From contig CAVZWW010000001.1 of the NCBI GenBank assembly GCA_963779225.1, positions 310,001-374,000 of the forward strand: a DNA stretch of 64,000 bases, written 5' to 3'. The translations under genes were made by a program, and so were the position numbers. The stretch is from CAVPCZ01 sp963779225 (GTDB taxonomy: Bacteria > Bacteroidota > Ignavibacteria > UBA10030 > UBA6906). Shown in pieces: positions 56,491-64,000 of the stretch (positions are counted from its first letter, which is position 1; each line of letters starts with the position of its first letter). The notes under the pieces were generated by a model that saw only the letters and a program-made list of their open reading frames with translations, did no database searches and was not told the DNA's origin.

Positions 56491-56685
56491 ATGACCCATG
56501 CCGAGCAGCACCGGATGATTAATGAATTGCGGGACGCGACGCGGAAGATGACCCGGGATGACGAAGAGGCCTTTGACATGTACGTGAAGCGTGACAAGGA
56601 TGACGAGTTTCTGGATACGCTTTCCCAGCACCGGCTCGAGCAGATGTACGAGCGGTATATAGTCAGGAAGGGAGGCATCCGGTGA
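56491..56685 (+). CDS. Small charged helical protein
   Basis: A 64-residue protein (THAEQHRMINELRDATRKM, then TRDDEEAFDMYVKRDKDDEFLDTLSQHRLEQMYERYIVRKGGIR). It is highly charged and probably all helical. ATG 56491 has GGAGGAA just upstream. I do not recognise a family. It lies in the divergent space of the UbiA-type gene and 51 bases before aat, so it may be cotranscribed with aat. Confidence 0.68.
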   Translation: MTHAEQHRMINELRDATRKMTRDDEEAFDMYVKRDKDDEFLDTLSQHRLEQMYERYIVRKGGIR

Positions 56686-56736
56686 AGGTGGCGCGTGTGC
56701 TGGGGGGCCACGGCCCGCTCCGCGGGACGGCATAGC

Positions 56737-57366
56737 ATGTACCCCGCTGAACGGCACTCACTGACGCCCGACCTCCTGGTGACGGCGTACCGGGCGGGAT
56801 TCTTCCCGATGGCGGAGAGCAGGGAAGGTCCTCTTGCATGGTTCTCGCCCGATCCCCGCGCGATCATTCCGCTTGAGACTTTCAGGATCTCCCGGAGTCT
56901 GAGGCGGGTGTGCCGGAAAGGGACATTCGCGGTCAGGGTGGATAGCGCATTCGAGCAGGTGATACGCGCGTGCGCGGAGCGGGAGGAAACCTGGATTTCG
57001 GAAGAGATCGTTGAGGCGTACACCGGGTTGCACACGCTCGGGTTTGCGCACAGCGTGGAATGCTGGCAGGGGAATCAGCTGGCGGGAGGATTGTACGGTG
57101 TCGCCATCGGCGCCGCGTTTTTCGGGGAATCCATGTTCAGCCGTATACGGGACGCGTCGAAGGTCGCCCTTGTTCACCTGGTGGTCCGCCTGCGGGCGCA
57201 GGGCTACCTTCTTCTGGACACGCAATTTCTCACCCCCCATCTCGAGCGGTTCGGCGCGCTGGAGATACCGCGCTCCCGCTATGTTGCATTGTTGACAGAA
57301 GCTGTGACTGCCGTCACATGCTTTTCGGACCCCTCCGTCGCGTTGTCACAAGAGGTTGGGGAGTAA
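56737..57366 (+). CDS. aat: Leucyl/phenylalanyl-tRNA-protein transferase Aat
   Basis: A 209-residue enzyme that adds Leu or Phe to proteins with N-terminal Arg or Lys, marking them for the Clp system (N-degron pathway). LTPDLLVTAYRAGFFPMAESREGPLAWFSPDPRAIIPL, the acceptor-site ECWQGNQLAGGLYGVAIGAAFFGESMFSRIRDASKVAL and LLDTQFLTPHLERFGALEIPR are all conserved. It is slightly short at the N-terminus compared with E. coli. ATG 56737 is used. clpC lies nearby, which fits the pathway, but N-end adaptors need ClpS, which is not seen here. Confidence 0.94.
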   Translation: MYPAERHSLTPDLLVTAYRAGFFPMAESREGPLAWFSPDPRAIIPLETFRISRSLRRVCRKGTFAVRVDSAFEQVIRACAEREETWISEEIVEAYTGLHTLGFAHSVECWQGNQLAGGLYGVAIGAAFFGESMFSRIRDASKVALVHLVVRLRAQGYLLLDTQFLTPHLERFGALEIPRSRYVALLTEAVTAVTCFSDPSVALSQEVGE

Positions 57367-57503
57367 TGTGATTTGCGGTGTGCGCTGGATCACAGGAGGA
57401 ATTTTTCCCGGAGTGAGCCTGTTGCAAAGCGGAACATTTGTGGGTATATTATCACACAACGGTAAGAGGGGTTCGAGCCGGAACCATGAAGGAGTACGAC
57501 ACG

Positions 57504-57906
57504 ATGTCATTTTCCCGTGAAACTCACAAGATTGATCGCGTGACGATCACCCTTGTACCGAGGACGGACGAGAGGGCGCTGTTGCATATCCCGTCGACCT
57601 TCAACAAGATCGAGCGGACGTATTCGTGGAAGACCGCGGGATCGTTGAACTACATGCTCGTTCCGACGCGTATCTCCAGCGGAGAGATCAAGGTGGATCT
57701 CTTTGTCGATCCGTTACGCAAGGGGAAAAGTACAGGCAAAGAACTTCCAGAAGGTTGTGCAGGATTTCGTCAACGAGAAGATCCAGACGGAATGGCGCGG
57801 CCTGCAACTGGAGAGTATCAGCCGTCCAACCGCCGCGGCACCTCCGACGAACGCGATCGTGCGCGGCACGATCGAGGAGATTCTCGGAACGAATCTCGAC
57901 CGGTAA
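57504..57906 (+). CDS. Hypothetical protein, one frame break
   Basis: The first part (SRETHKIDRVTITLVPRTDERALLHIPSTFNKIERTYSWKTAGSLNYML, ending KVDLFVDPLRKGK) continues in the next frame as VQAKNFQKVVQDFVNEKIQTEWRGLQLESI and so on to GTIEEILGTNLDR. Removing one A from GGGGAAAAGT near 57725 joins them, giving about 133 residues. I do not know the family. A clear AAGGAG lies before ATG 57504. The frame ends 18 bases before purC, so the two may be cotranscribed. Confidence in the gene is moderate, in the join good. Confidence 0.6.
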
Positions 57907-57924
57907 CCACGGCGAACGACCTCC

Positions 57925-58825
57925 ATGCCTGTCCCCGTGGTGACCAGCACAGCCGATTGACGGATTCGTCCCGGTCAAACGCGGCAAGGTACGCGACATC
58001 TACGATCTGGGCGACCGCCTCCTGGTGGTCGCCACCGACCGGCTCTCTGCATTCGATGTCATTCTTCCCGACGGCATACCCAACAAAGGCAGGGTTCTCA
58101 CCCAGATATCCGCATTCTGGTTTCATCACCTCAAGGCTCTCGTTCCGCATCATGTGGTGAGTGCGGACATCGGGGACTTCCCCGAACCGTTCCGTTCGCG
58201 GCCGGACCTTTTTGCCGGCCGGAGTATGCTGGTGCGCAAGACCGCTCCTGTCGCGGTGGAATGTGTCGTGCGCGGATACATCACCGGTTCGGGATGGAAC
58301 GATTACCGGAAGACCGGAGCCGTATGCGGGATACGACTTCCGGCGGAGCTCCGCGAATCGGAAAAACTTCCCGAACCGATATTCACACCCACCACAAAAG
58401 CGGAGGCCGGACTGCATGACGAAAATATTACCTTCGCCGAGGTGACGGCGCTGCTGGGGAAGGCCACCGCAGACCGTCTGCGCGACCTTTCCATCCGGTT
58501 GTACAGCGAAGGCGCGGCGTACGCGCGTACGCGCGGGATTATCATCGCCGACACCAAATTTGAGTTCGGCATCGATCCGGACGGCAGTCTGATGTGGATA
58601 GATGAAGCACTCACGCCGGATTCTTCACGCTTCTGGCCGCTTCAGTCGTATGCTGCGGGTGGATCGCAGCCGAGCTTCGACAAGCAATTCGTGCGCGACT
58701 ATCTGCTCAGCCTCAAATGGGACAAACGTCCCCCCGCTCCGCAACTCCCTCCTCATGTCATTGCCACAACGGCAAAGAAGTACGAAGAAGCTCTGGAACG
58801 TATTACCGGCCAGAGACTCGCCTAA
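57925..58825 (+). CDS. purC: SAICAR synthetase PurC, one frame break
   Basis: Phosphoribosylaminoimidazole-succinocarboxamide synthase of de novo purine synthesis, joining CAIR and aspartate. The main frame from 57956 on carries KRGKVRDIYDLGDRLLVVATDRLSAFDVILPDGIPNKG, VECVVRGYITGSGWNDYRKTGAVCGI, PTTKAEAGLHDENIT and IADTKFEFGIDPDG with LIDEALTPDSSRFWP-like end. The first residues (MPVPVVTSTA from ATG 57925) are in another frame that stops at once. Deleting one C of GCCGATTGACGG near 57954 gives TSTAIDGFVPVKRGK. Without this change there is no good start. The rejoined length is about 299 residues. Confidence 0.9.
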
Positions 58826-58872
58826 CCTCTCCGCGTCACTTAAAGTGATTGTTAAGAAAGTCCTTGCATTTC

Positions 58873-58901
58873 GTTGACAAATTAGCTATTTACAGGTCAA
58901 C
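58873..58901. promoter_or_regulatory. Possible operator palindrome upstream of the hybrid kinase
   Basis: GTTGAC (58873-58878) and GTCAAC (58896-58901) are inverted repeats 17 bases apart. The first half overlaps a TTGACA that could act as a -35 box, but the matching -10 is poor. It lies about 40 bases before the hybrid kinase gene. A possible regulator-binding site, not proven. Confidence 0.3.
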
Positions 58902-58943
58902 ATTTTCCCCCTCTGAACAACGGACCACTTTTCTGTGAGCCCC

Positions 58944-61376
58944 ATGTCCGAACAGGTGCGCTACGAAAGCATCCTCGAGAGTATCAGCGGGGGATTTTTT
59001 GCCATGAATGCCCGGTACGAGATCACGTACTGGAACCGGGCGGCGGAGATGGGGACGGGGTTGCGGGCGGTCGACGTGCTGGGCCGCAATGTTTTTGAGG
59101 TGTTTCCCAATGCGCGCGACGCAATGCTGGGAGAGAAGTACCGGCTTGCGATGGAGACGCGCACCTACCAGAGTTTTGAGACCTCCTACAGGGATGAGCG
59201 GTTCGAGAAGTGGTATGATGTCCGCATCTATCCTGCCAGCGACGGTCTCTCCGTCTTCTTCCAGGACATTACCGAACGCAGCCGCGATCAGCAGCAGAAG
59301 GAATTGCTGGTCGCGATTTCCGGCGCGGTCAACGGTGCATCGTATCTTGATGAACTGTGCCAGCGAACGGCGGAGAATATCGCCGCACTCTTTGAAATCC
59401 CCGCACATCTTGTCTGCTTCTACCTCTACGATCCCCGCGGGAATGTCATCCGGCTGGTCGCCCCCACCATGCTGGACATCGACTTTCCACCGGAGGTTGT
59501 TCATCAGCCCGTCACGGCCGAAACACCGTTCTTTGCCGGGCAGGCGGCGTTCCGCAAGGAAGCGATTCTGACAGACCGTGTGGGAGAGGGGACGGTCGGC
59601 AGGTTGTTCGGAGGGTCCTTCGACGGAATCCCGCTCCGCACACTGATTGCGATGCCCCTCCTCGTACAACAGGACGTGCAGGGGGTGATCGAAGTGCTCA
59701 CGATCAAGGAACAGGAGTATGCCGAACACGACCTGGATATCCTCCGTGTGGCGGCGGACGATATCGCCATCGGCCTCAGCCGTAAACGGCTCATCGACGA
59801 GCTCCGGCTGAAAAATCTTGAACTGGAAGCGCAAACACAGAAGACACTTGACGCCAGCGATACGCTCAAGAAATTCCTGGCGATGTTCAGCCACGAATTG
59901 CGCTCGCCCCTCAACTCGATCATAGGATTCTCAGAACTGCTTGCCACGCAGCTGGGCGACCTTCCGCCGGATACGGTGCAGGACTTCATGAAAAACATCC
60001 AGGCGAGCGGCCGTCATCTGCAACAGATCCTGAATGATATCCTGGATCTTTCGCGACTCGAAGCCGGCAAGCTGGACTTGCACATCGCCAGCTACCCGGT
60101 CTCCTATTTTGAGGAAGCGGTCCGGCGCGTGCTCGCGGGACCGATCGCCGACAAGCGGATCCGGCTGCGTTGTGATTTCTCTCCGGACATCGACGAACTG
60201 GTGGTGGACCAGACCCGGTTCAAGCAGATCCTGATCAATCTCGTTTCCAATGCTATCAAGTTCAGCGAGCCGGCCGCCGAAGTGGTTCTTTCCTCGGCGC
60301 GTGTGGGGAATGACATGGTGTTTGCCGTGCGCGACTCGGGGCAGGGGATCCGCCCGGAGGAAATACCCGGCCTTTTCAAGGCGTTCAGGCAGGCGGCAAG
60401 CGGCAGGAAAAAGAACCGCGAAGGAGTCGGACTCGGGCTCGCGATCACCAGGAAGCTGGTGGAGCTTCACGGCGGGAGTATCTGGGTGGAGAGCGAATGG
60501 GGCAAAGGCACGACGGTTTCGTTCAAGATTCCCATGGTCGTTGATGCCACGTCCGAACAGCTGATGCAGGCGGGGATGCTCCTCGACACCTTGCGGCGTG
60601 AAAACTGGCGGAAGGAGGATGGTGAACAACCGCTGGCGCTGGTGATCGAGGATTCACCGGCGGCGGCGGAACTGCTTCGCCGGTATATCGAATCCGCAGG
60701 ATACCGGGTTGAAACCGCCCGGAACGGGTCCGATGCCGTGGATATGGCCAAACGCCTCCATCCACACGTGATCACTCTGGACCTGATGTTGCCCGGGAAA
60801 GACGGCTGGCAGGTCATGAAAGAGCTGAAAATGCACCCCCTCTGTAAACATATTCCGGTCATTATCGTATCTATAGTGGACGAAAAGAATCTCGGTTTCA
60901 GTCTGGGAGCAGTGGAATACTTCGTCAAACCGGTCAACAGGGAAGAACTGGTGCAGGCACTCGATCGTGTCCACATACTGCCGGCACGCGACCACCATCC
61001 CCCGACTGTTCTGGTCATCGACGATGACCGGGCGGCGACCGATCTGATCCAGGTGATTCTGGAAAACGAAGGCTACCGTGTCCTGAAAGCATTTGAAGGA
61101 AAAGAGGGGCTGGATGTCGCATTGCGCGAACGTCCCGAAGTGGTCATCCTGGATCTCCTTATGCCGGGCATGTCGGGATTCGCCGTGGCACAGCAGATGA
61201 AACAGGTCCCAGCCACACGTAACATTCCGATCATTGTCCTGACATCAATGGACGTGGATGGGGATGTACAGGAGCAGCTCGGATCCTACGTTTCCGCCCT
61301 TGTCAGCAAAGCGAGCTTCACCAAAAGGGACCTGCTGCGGGAGATCACGAACGTCGAGAATGCCCGCTGGCCGTAG
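58944..61376 (+). CDS. Hybrid sensor histidine kinase (PAS-GAF-HisKA-HATPase-REC-REC)
   Basis: A soluble hybrid kinase of about 810 residues. Domains in order: PAS (about 8-115, ESILESISGGFFAMNARYEITYWNRAAEMG), GAF (about 130-290), HisKA with the phosphorylated His in MFSHELRSPLNSIIGF (about residue 317), HATPase_c with the N box QILINLVSNAIKFSEP and G boxes VRDSGQGIRP and GVGLGLAITRKLVE, then two receiver domains (first with VITLDLMLPGKDGW, second with VVILDLLMPGMSGF). No membrane segment is visible, so it senses a cytoplasmic signal. No output domain follows the receivers, so phosphate must pass to another protein. ATG 58944 is used; GTG 58935 is also possible. The two genes downstream look linked. 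Confidence 0.92.
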   Translation: MSEQVRYESILESISGGFFAMNARYEITYWNRAAEMGTGLRAVDVLGRNVFEVFPNARDAMLGEKYRLAMETRTYQSFETSYRDERFEKWYDVRIYPASDGLSVFFQDITERSRDQQQKELLVAISGAVNGASYLDELCQRTAENIAALFEIPAHLVCFYLYDPRGNVIRLVAPTMLDIDFPPEVVHQPVTAETPFFAGQAAFRKEAILTDRVGEGTVGRLFGGSFDGIPLRTLIAMPLLVQQDVQGVIEVLTIKEQEYAEHDLDILRVAADDIAIGLSRKRLIDELRLKNLELEAQTQKTLDASDTLKKFLAMFSHELRSPLNSIIGFSELLATQLGDLPPDTVQDFMKNIQASGRHLQQILNDILDLSRLEAGKLDLHIASYPVSYFEEAVRRVLAGPIADKRIRLRCDFSPDIDELVVDQTRFKQILINLVSNAIKFSEPAAEVVLSSARVGNDMVFAVRDSGQGIRPEEIPGLFKAFRQAASGRKKNREGVGLGLAITRKLVELHGGSIWVESEWGKGTTVSFKIPMVVDATSEQLMQAGMLLDTLRRENWRKEDGEQPLALVIEDSPAAAELLRRYIESAGYRVETARNGSDAVDMAKRLHPHVITLDLMLPGKDGWQVMKELKMHPLCKHIPVIIVSIVDEKNLGFSLGAVEYFVKPVNREELVQALDRVHILPARDHHPPTVLVIDDDRAATDLIQVILENEGYRVLKAFEGKEGLDVALRERPEVVILDLLMPGMSGFAVAQQMKQVPATRNIPIIVLTSMDVDGDVQEQLGSYVSALVSKASFTKRDLLREITNVENARWP

Positions 61377-61523
61377 TGCCACAGCAATGCACCGCCCCGA
61401 AATTCCAGAAGCGCCCGGTGCTCCAACCGGGAATACGCGGCTAATCCGGCATGTGTGGCGGCGTCCGGGGGCAGGAGGAAACACCGGCCGGTCCTCCCCG
61501 GCTTCCCGCGCGCAGAGAAGAGT

Positions 61524-61805
61524 ATGAGTCCAGACGGCACCGACCGACACGAAAAGCACATTGCCGACCTTCACGCCGGCATCCGGCAGATTGCCCACGA
61601 TCTGAGCAACCCGCTGGGGATTCTGCGCATGGCCGTCTATTTTCTGCAATCGACAAAGGCCGAGGGTGAAAAGCGCGAGCAGTACCTCACCACGATGAAC
61701 GAGACGATCGACCGGGTGGAACAGCAATTGAAACGATTGCGTGAGCTTACTGAAGAACGGGAAGGCGGGTACGGACCCGGCGGGGAAGGGGAGACCGAAC
61801 CATGA
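61524..61805 (+). CDS. Small protein with an isolated HisKA-like (DHp) motif
   Basis: A 93-residue protein. Residues 11-75 form a helical stretch with IRQIAHDLSNPLGILRMAVYFLQS, which matches the phosphoacceptor H-box of histidine kinases (His25 in HDLSNPLG), then EQYLTTMNETIDRVEQQLKRL as a second helix. No ATPase domain follows, and the tail is Gly/Glu-rich. It could be a phosphotransfer or dimer-decoy protein for the hybrid kinase 148 bases upstream, whose own last receiver lacks an output. ATG 61524 has AGAGAAG upstream. Its stop overlaps the next start (ATGA), so it is expressed. I see no established name for it. Confidence 0.65.
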   Translation: MSPDGTDRHEKHIADLHAGIRQIAHDLSNPLGILRMAVYFLQSTKAEGEKREQYLTTMNETIDRVEQQLKRLRELTEEREGGYGPGGEGETEP

Positions 61806-63271
61806 GGCGAAGCCGGCCGACAGACACTCTTCTGCTCGCTTTCCTGCTGACGGTTGCCGGATGCAAAGAGGCGCCCCGCTGGACAACATCATCACCGGAA
61901 GCCCTCGGCTATTACACCGAAGGGGTTGCCGCGTTGCACAAATTCTATTACCGTGAGGCGCAGGAGTTGTTCGAGAAGGCCGTGAAGGGCGACTCCGGAT
62001 TTGCCGTGGCGTGGGGGCGGCTTGCGATGCTGCACAAGAACAGCAGCGACGAATCCAGTGCAAAACGTGCGGCTGCACGCGCGCTCGCGCTCAGCGGCGG
62101 GGCGACGCCGCGCGAACAGCTCCTGATACGCCTCTGGAGCAACCTGGTGCAGAACCAGTACACCAGGGCGGCACAGGTGGCCGACTCACTGATTGCCCTC
62201 TACCCGGATGAAGCGGAAGTGTATATGATCCGCGGGCAGATCTACGAGCAGGAACGCAATGTCGAGGCCGCCCTGGAGATGTATCAGCGATCTGCCAGGG
62301 TCGACACCGGGTTCAGCCAGGCCGTCATGTCCATCGGGTATGCCTACTCCACACTCGGCAATCAGCAAAAAGCTGTCAGCTACATGCAACGGTATATGCA
62401 GATGGCTCCCGACGCGGCCGACCCGCGTGCCAGCTATGCCGATCTGCTCGTGCGGGCAGGCCGGTATCAGGATGCGCTTGAGCAGTACCGCGCATCGCTG
62501 GCGCTCAAGCCGGACTACTGGTACGCAGAACAGGAGATCGGCAAGGTGTACCTGACGCTCGGGCGTTTGCGGGCGGCGGAAGAGCAGTTCGAGCGTATGC
62601 TCCGTTTACTGCCGGACAACGGCCGGCACGAAGCCACGCGGCTCCGGATCCGGGGGCTCGTTGCCCTCTACCGCGGCCAGCCGGCGGAAGCCGTCGGCTT
62701 CCTCGAGCAATCCGCCGCCCGGGACTCCGGCATGCTCAGCGTCGGTTATGGTTTGTGTGTTGCGCTCGGCAGACTCCGGCGCTTTGAAGAGGCACATCAA
62801 GTGTTGGCGCAGGTGGAGCGAGAGTTGCAGGAGAGGAATCTGACGCGAGGTTCGGCAATGCAGGCATTCCACCTGATGAAGGCGCGTGTACTGACGGAAG
62901 AGGGAAAACTGGATGAGGCGCGGCAGTCGTGTAAGGATGCCTTCGAGTTCTCGACACCCCTGAGCCGCGGTGCGGTGTTTGCCCATATTGCCCGGATCAA
63001 TCTCGCGGCCGCCGAATGGGAAGCCGCCCTTGATGCCATTGATGAAGCCCTCAAGGTGAATCCGAACACTCCGGAGATTCTTCTTACCCTTACCAAGATT
63101 TACAGCGCAAAACAGGATCGCCGCATGACAGCCGAAATAGGCCGCCGTTTGCTCGAACTCTGGAAGGAAGCCGACAGCGACTTCTACGGTCTTCTCGAAG
63201 TCAAACGACTTCTCGGTTCATCCCATCCGGTCCCGGGTAGAAAACCCGGCCGGGGGGGCCCGCCTGCCTGA
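61802..63271 (+). CDS. TPR-repeat lipoprotein
   Basis: A 489-residue protein with a lipoprotein signal (LLLAFLLTVAGC, Cys21) and about nine tetratricopeptide repeats. The best units are TEGVAALHKFYYREAQELFEKAVKGD, VEAALEMYQRSARVDTGFSQAVMSIGYAYSTLGNQQKAVSYMQRYMQ and WEAALDAIDEALKVNPNTPEILLTLTKIY. The C-terminal tail is Pro/Gly-rich. It is coupled (ATGA) to the small HisKA-like gene, so it may be the envelope partner in a signalling unit with the hybrid kinase, for example sensing or holding an outer-membrane complex. Function is not known. Confidence 0.86.
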   Translation: MRRSRPTDTLLLAFLLTVAGCKEAPRWTTSSPEALGYYTEGVAALHKFYYREAQELFEKAVKGDSGFAVAWGRLAMLHKNSSDESSAKRAAARALALSGGATPREQLLIRLWSNLVQNQYTRAAQVADSLIALYPDEAEVYMIRGQIYEQERNVEAALEMYQRSARVDTGFSQAVMSIGYAYSTLGNQQKAVSYMQRYMQMAPDAADPRASYADLLVRAGRYQDALEQYRASLALKPDYWYAEQEIGKVYLTLGRLRAAEEQFERMLRLLPDNGRHEATRLRIRGLVALYRGQPAEAVGFLEQSAARDSGMLSVGYGLCVALGRLRRFEEAHQVLAQVERELQERNLTRGSAMQAFHLMKARVLTEEGKLDEARQSCKDAFEFSTPLSRGAVFAHIARINLAAAEWEAALDAIDEALKVNPNTPEILLTLTKIYSAKQDRRMTAEIGRRLLELWKEADSDFYGLLEVKRLLGSSHPVPGRKPGRGGPPA

Positions 63272-63289
63272 CCAACACCCGCACACCTT

Positions 63290-63613
63290 TCAGGCATTAA
63301 AGCCGAGCCGCTTTCTTGCTTCCGGCGACATACGTTCCGGTGTCCATGCCGGTTCCCAGACGATTCTTACGTCAGCCTCCTTCACACCCGGCACCGACAG
63401 GACGCGGTTTCGAACGTTCTGCGAAATCATTCCGCTCATGCCGCACCCGGGTGTAGTCAGGGTCATCTTCACTCCCACCCATGTGTCAATGATCTTCACT
63501 TCGTAGATGAGGCCGAGGTCGACCACGTTCACCGGAATTTCCGGGTCAAAACACTCTTTCAGTGCTTCAAAAATCTGTTGCTCGGTAATCGTTGCGGTCT
63601 GCTGTTGGTTCAC
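63290..63613 (-). CDS. MIP18/SufT-like iron-sulfur cluster assembly factor (DUF59)
   Basis: A 107-residue protein of the MIP18/DUF59 family. ITEQQIFEALKECFDPEIPVNVVDLGLIYEVKII and the VKMTLTTPGCGMSGMI motif (with the conserved Cys) and VRIVWEPAWTPERMSPEARKRLGFN end define the SufT group, which aids Fe-S cluster maturation of target proteins. No suf genes are beside it in the window. The gene converges on the TPR lipoprotein with 18 bases between the stops. Confidence 0.9.
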   Translation of the reverse strand: MNQQQTATITEQQIFEALKECFDPEIPVNVVDLGLIYEVKIIDTWVGVKMTLTTPGCGMSGMISQNVRNRVLSVPGVKEADVRIVWEPAWTPERMSPEARKRLGFNA

Positions 63614-63661
63614 GAATGGTCTCCTTTGTCTTGCTCAAGATACAACACCCGCACGGGTTTT

Positions 63662-63817
63662 TCAAGAGTGCGGGCGATTCTCTTCGGGTCTGGTGGTGTT
63701 GCCCGGGCACGAGCAGTCGCCCGGACAGGTCTTCCCCCGGTTCCGCAGGAATCGGCGGACGAGGGCGATCAGGGTGACGGCGACGACAACGAGCGCGGCG
63801 GGTTGCTGCCAATCCAT
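63662..63817 (-). CDS. FeoB-associated Cys-rich membrane protein
   Basis: A 51-residue protein: DWQQPAALVVVAVTLIALVRRFLRN as one membrane helix, then the Cys motif KTCPGDCSCPGN. This is the small FeoB-associated family found next to feoB in many Bacteroidota. ATG 63817 lies 1 base after the feoB stop (TGACATG), so it is coupled to feoB. It probably helps ferrous iron import, though its exact job is unknown. Confidence 0.85.
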   Translation of the reverse strand: MDWQQPAALVVVAVTLIALVRRFLRNRGKTCPGDCSCPGNTTRPEENRPHS

Positions 63818-63818
63818 G

Positions 63819-64000
63819 TCAGATTCCCCATCCGAGCGTGAGCCCGACACGGTACACGGTGAATGTGCACCCGTATGCCAGGATGGACATGTACGCGATT
63901 TGCAGGAGGGGCCAGCGCCAGCCGTTGGTTTCCCGGCGCACGACCGCAACCGTTGAGAGACACTGCATGGCCAGGACGTAGTATACAAGGAGAGAGAGAG
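63819..64000 (-). CDS. feoB: Ferrous iron transporter FeoB, C-terminal end (continues past window)
   Basis: The last 59 residues are visible: LLVYYVLAMQCLSTVAVVRRETNGWRWP, then LLQIAYMSILAYGCTFTVYRV, ending LTLGWGI and TGA at 63821-63819. The VLAMQCLSTVAVVRRETNGW stretch is the conserved gate-helix region at the FeoB C-terminus, so this is the GTPase-linked ferrous iron permease. The start and GTPase domain lie outside the window. The FeoB-associated small protein follows it. Confidence 0.85.
   Translation of the reverse strand, partial: LSLLVYYVLAMQCLSTVAVVRRETNGWRWPLLQIAYMSILAYGCTFTVYRVGLTLGWGI

Overview
The window looks like part of a GC-rich chromosome from the Bacteroidota/Chlorobiota side of the tree, most like Ignavibacteria or a close relative. 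The clues are a type IX secretion C-terminal sorting domain (gene at 1-1468), a fused LpxC-FabZ enzyme, a lipid A and outer-membrane assembly cluster, and a five-helix cytochrome b558 type SdhC. Many genes have clear Shine-Dalgarno sites, the 16S 3' end carries CCTCCTTT, and the rRNA promoters have a plain TTGACA/TATATT form. This placement is by eye; no search was run.

Layout. 1-1468 is the 3' part of a repeat-built secreted protein. 1.5-6.2 kb is an accessory island against a tRNA-Leu(CAG) gene, with partial copies of that tRNA, diverged direct repeats, a hicBA toxin-antitoxin pair, a pRiA4b ORF-3-like gene, a Hanks-type kinase and an IS630-family element inserted in the kinase 3' end. 6.6-28.4 kb is almost all minus strand: a URO-D-family protein, PBP1A, LpxH, an MFS carrier, NusB, a FecCD-type ABC pair, Obg, a large conserved hypothetical, a 1,210-residue TPR protein, a methyltransferase, SdhCAB, FtsX, two paralogous lipoproteins, RecR and EbfC. 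28.6-38.7 kb runs on the plus strand: UppS, BamA, two Skp-like chaperones, LpxD, LpxC/FabZ, LpxA, a LipM-like transferase, PanB and SurE. 38.9-44.7 kb is one rRNA operon (16S, tRNA-Ile, tRNA-Ala, 23S, 5S) with two promoters, two boxA-like sites and a terminator. 44.7-64 kb holds a DEAD-box helicase, pstSCAB1B2-phoU, a DprA-like protein, ClpC, FmdB, a UbiA-type prenyltransferase, Aat, PurC, a hybrid histidine kinase with two downstream partners, a SufT-like protein and the end of feoB.

How the genes fit together. Several neighbours make one envelope programme: UppS and PBP1A for peptidoglycan, LpxA/LpxC/LpxD/LpxH for lipid A, BamA and the Skp pair for outer-membrane proteins. The phosphate operon is complete but has two different PstB subunits whose motif defects are complementary: PstB1 lacks the Q-loop Gln and switch His but keeps LSGGQ, and PstB2 keeps those residues but has LSLEQ. 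That pattern predicts an obligate heterodimer with one working and one degenerate ATP site, and it is the most interesting biology I see here.

Caution on sequence quality. Eight conserved genes (URO-D, PBP1A, LpxH, ABC ATPase, BamA, ClpC, a small hypothetical, PurC) are broken by twelve frame changes. Every one is explained by a single extra base, mostly in a short homopolymer. This looks like residual sequencing or assembly error rather than gene decay, so these genes are annotated over their full spans.
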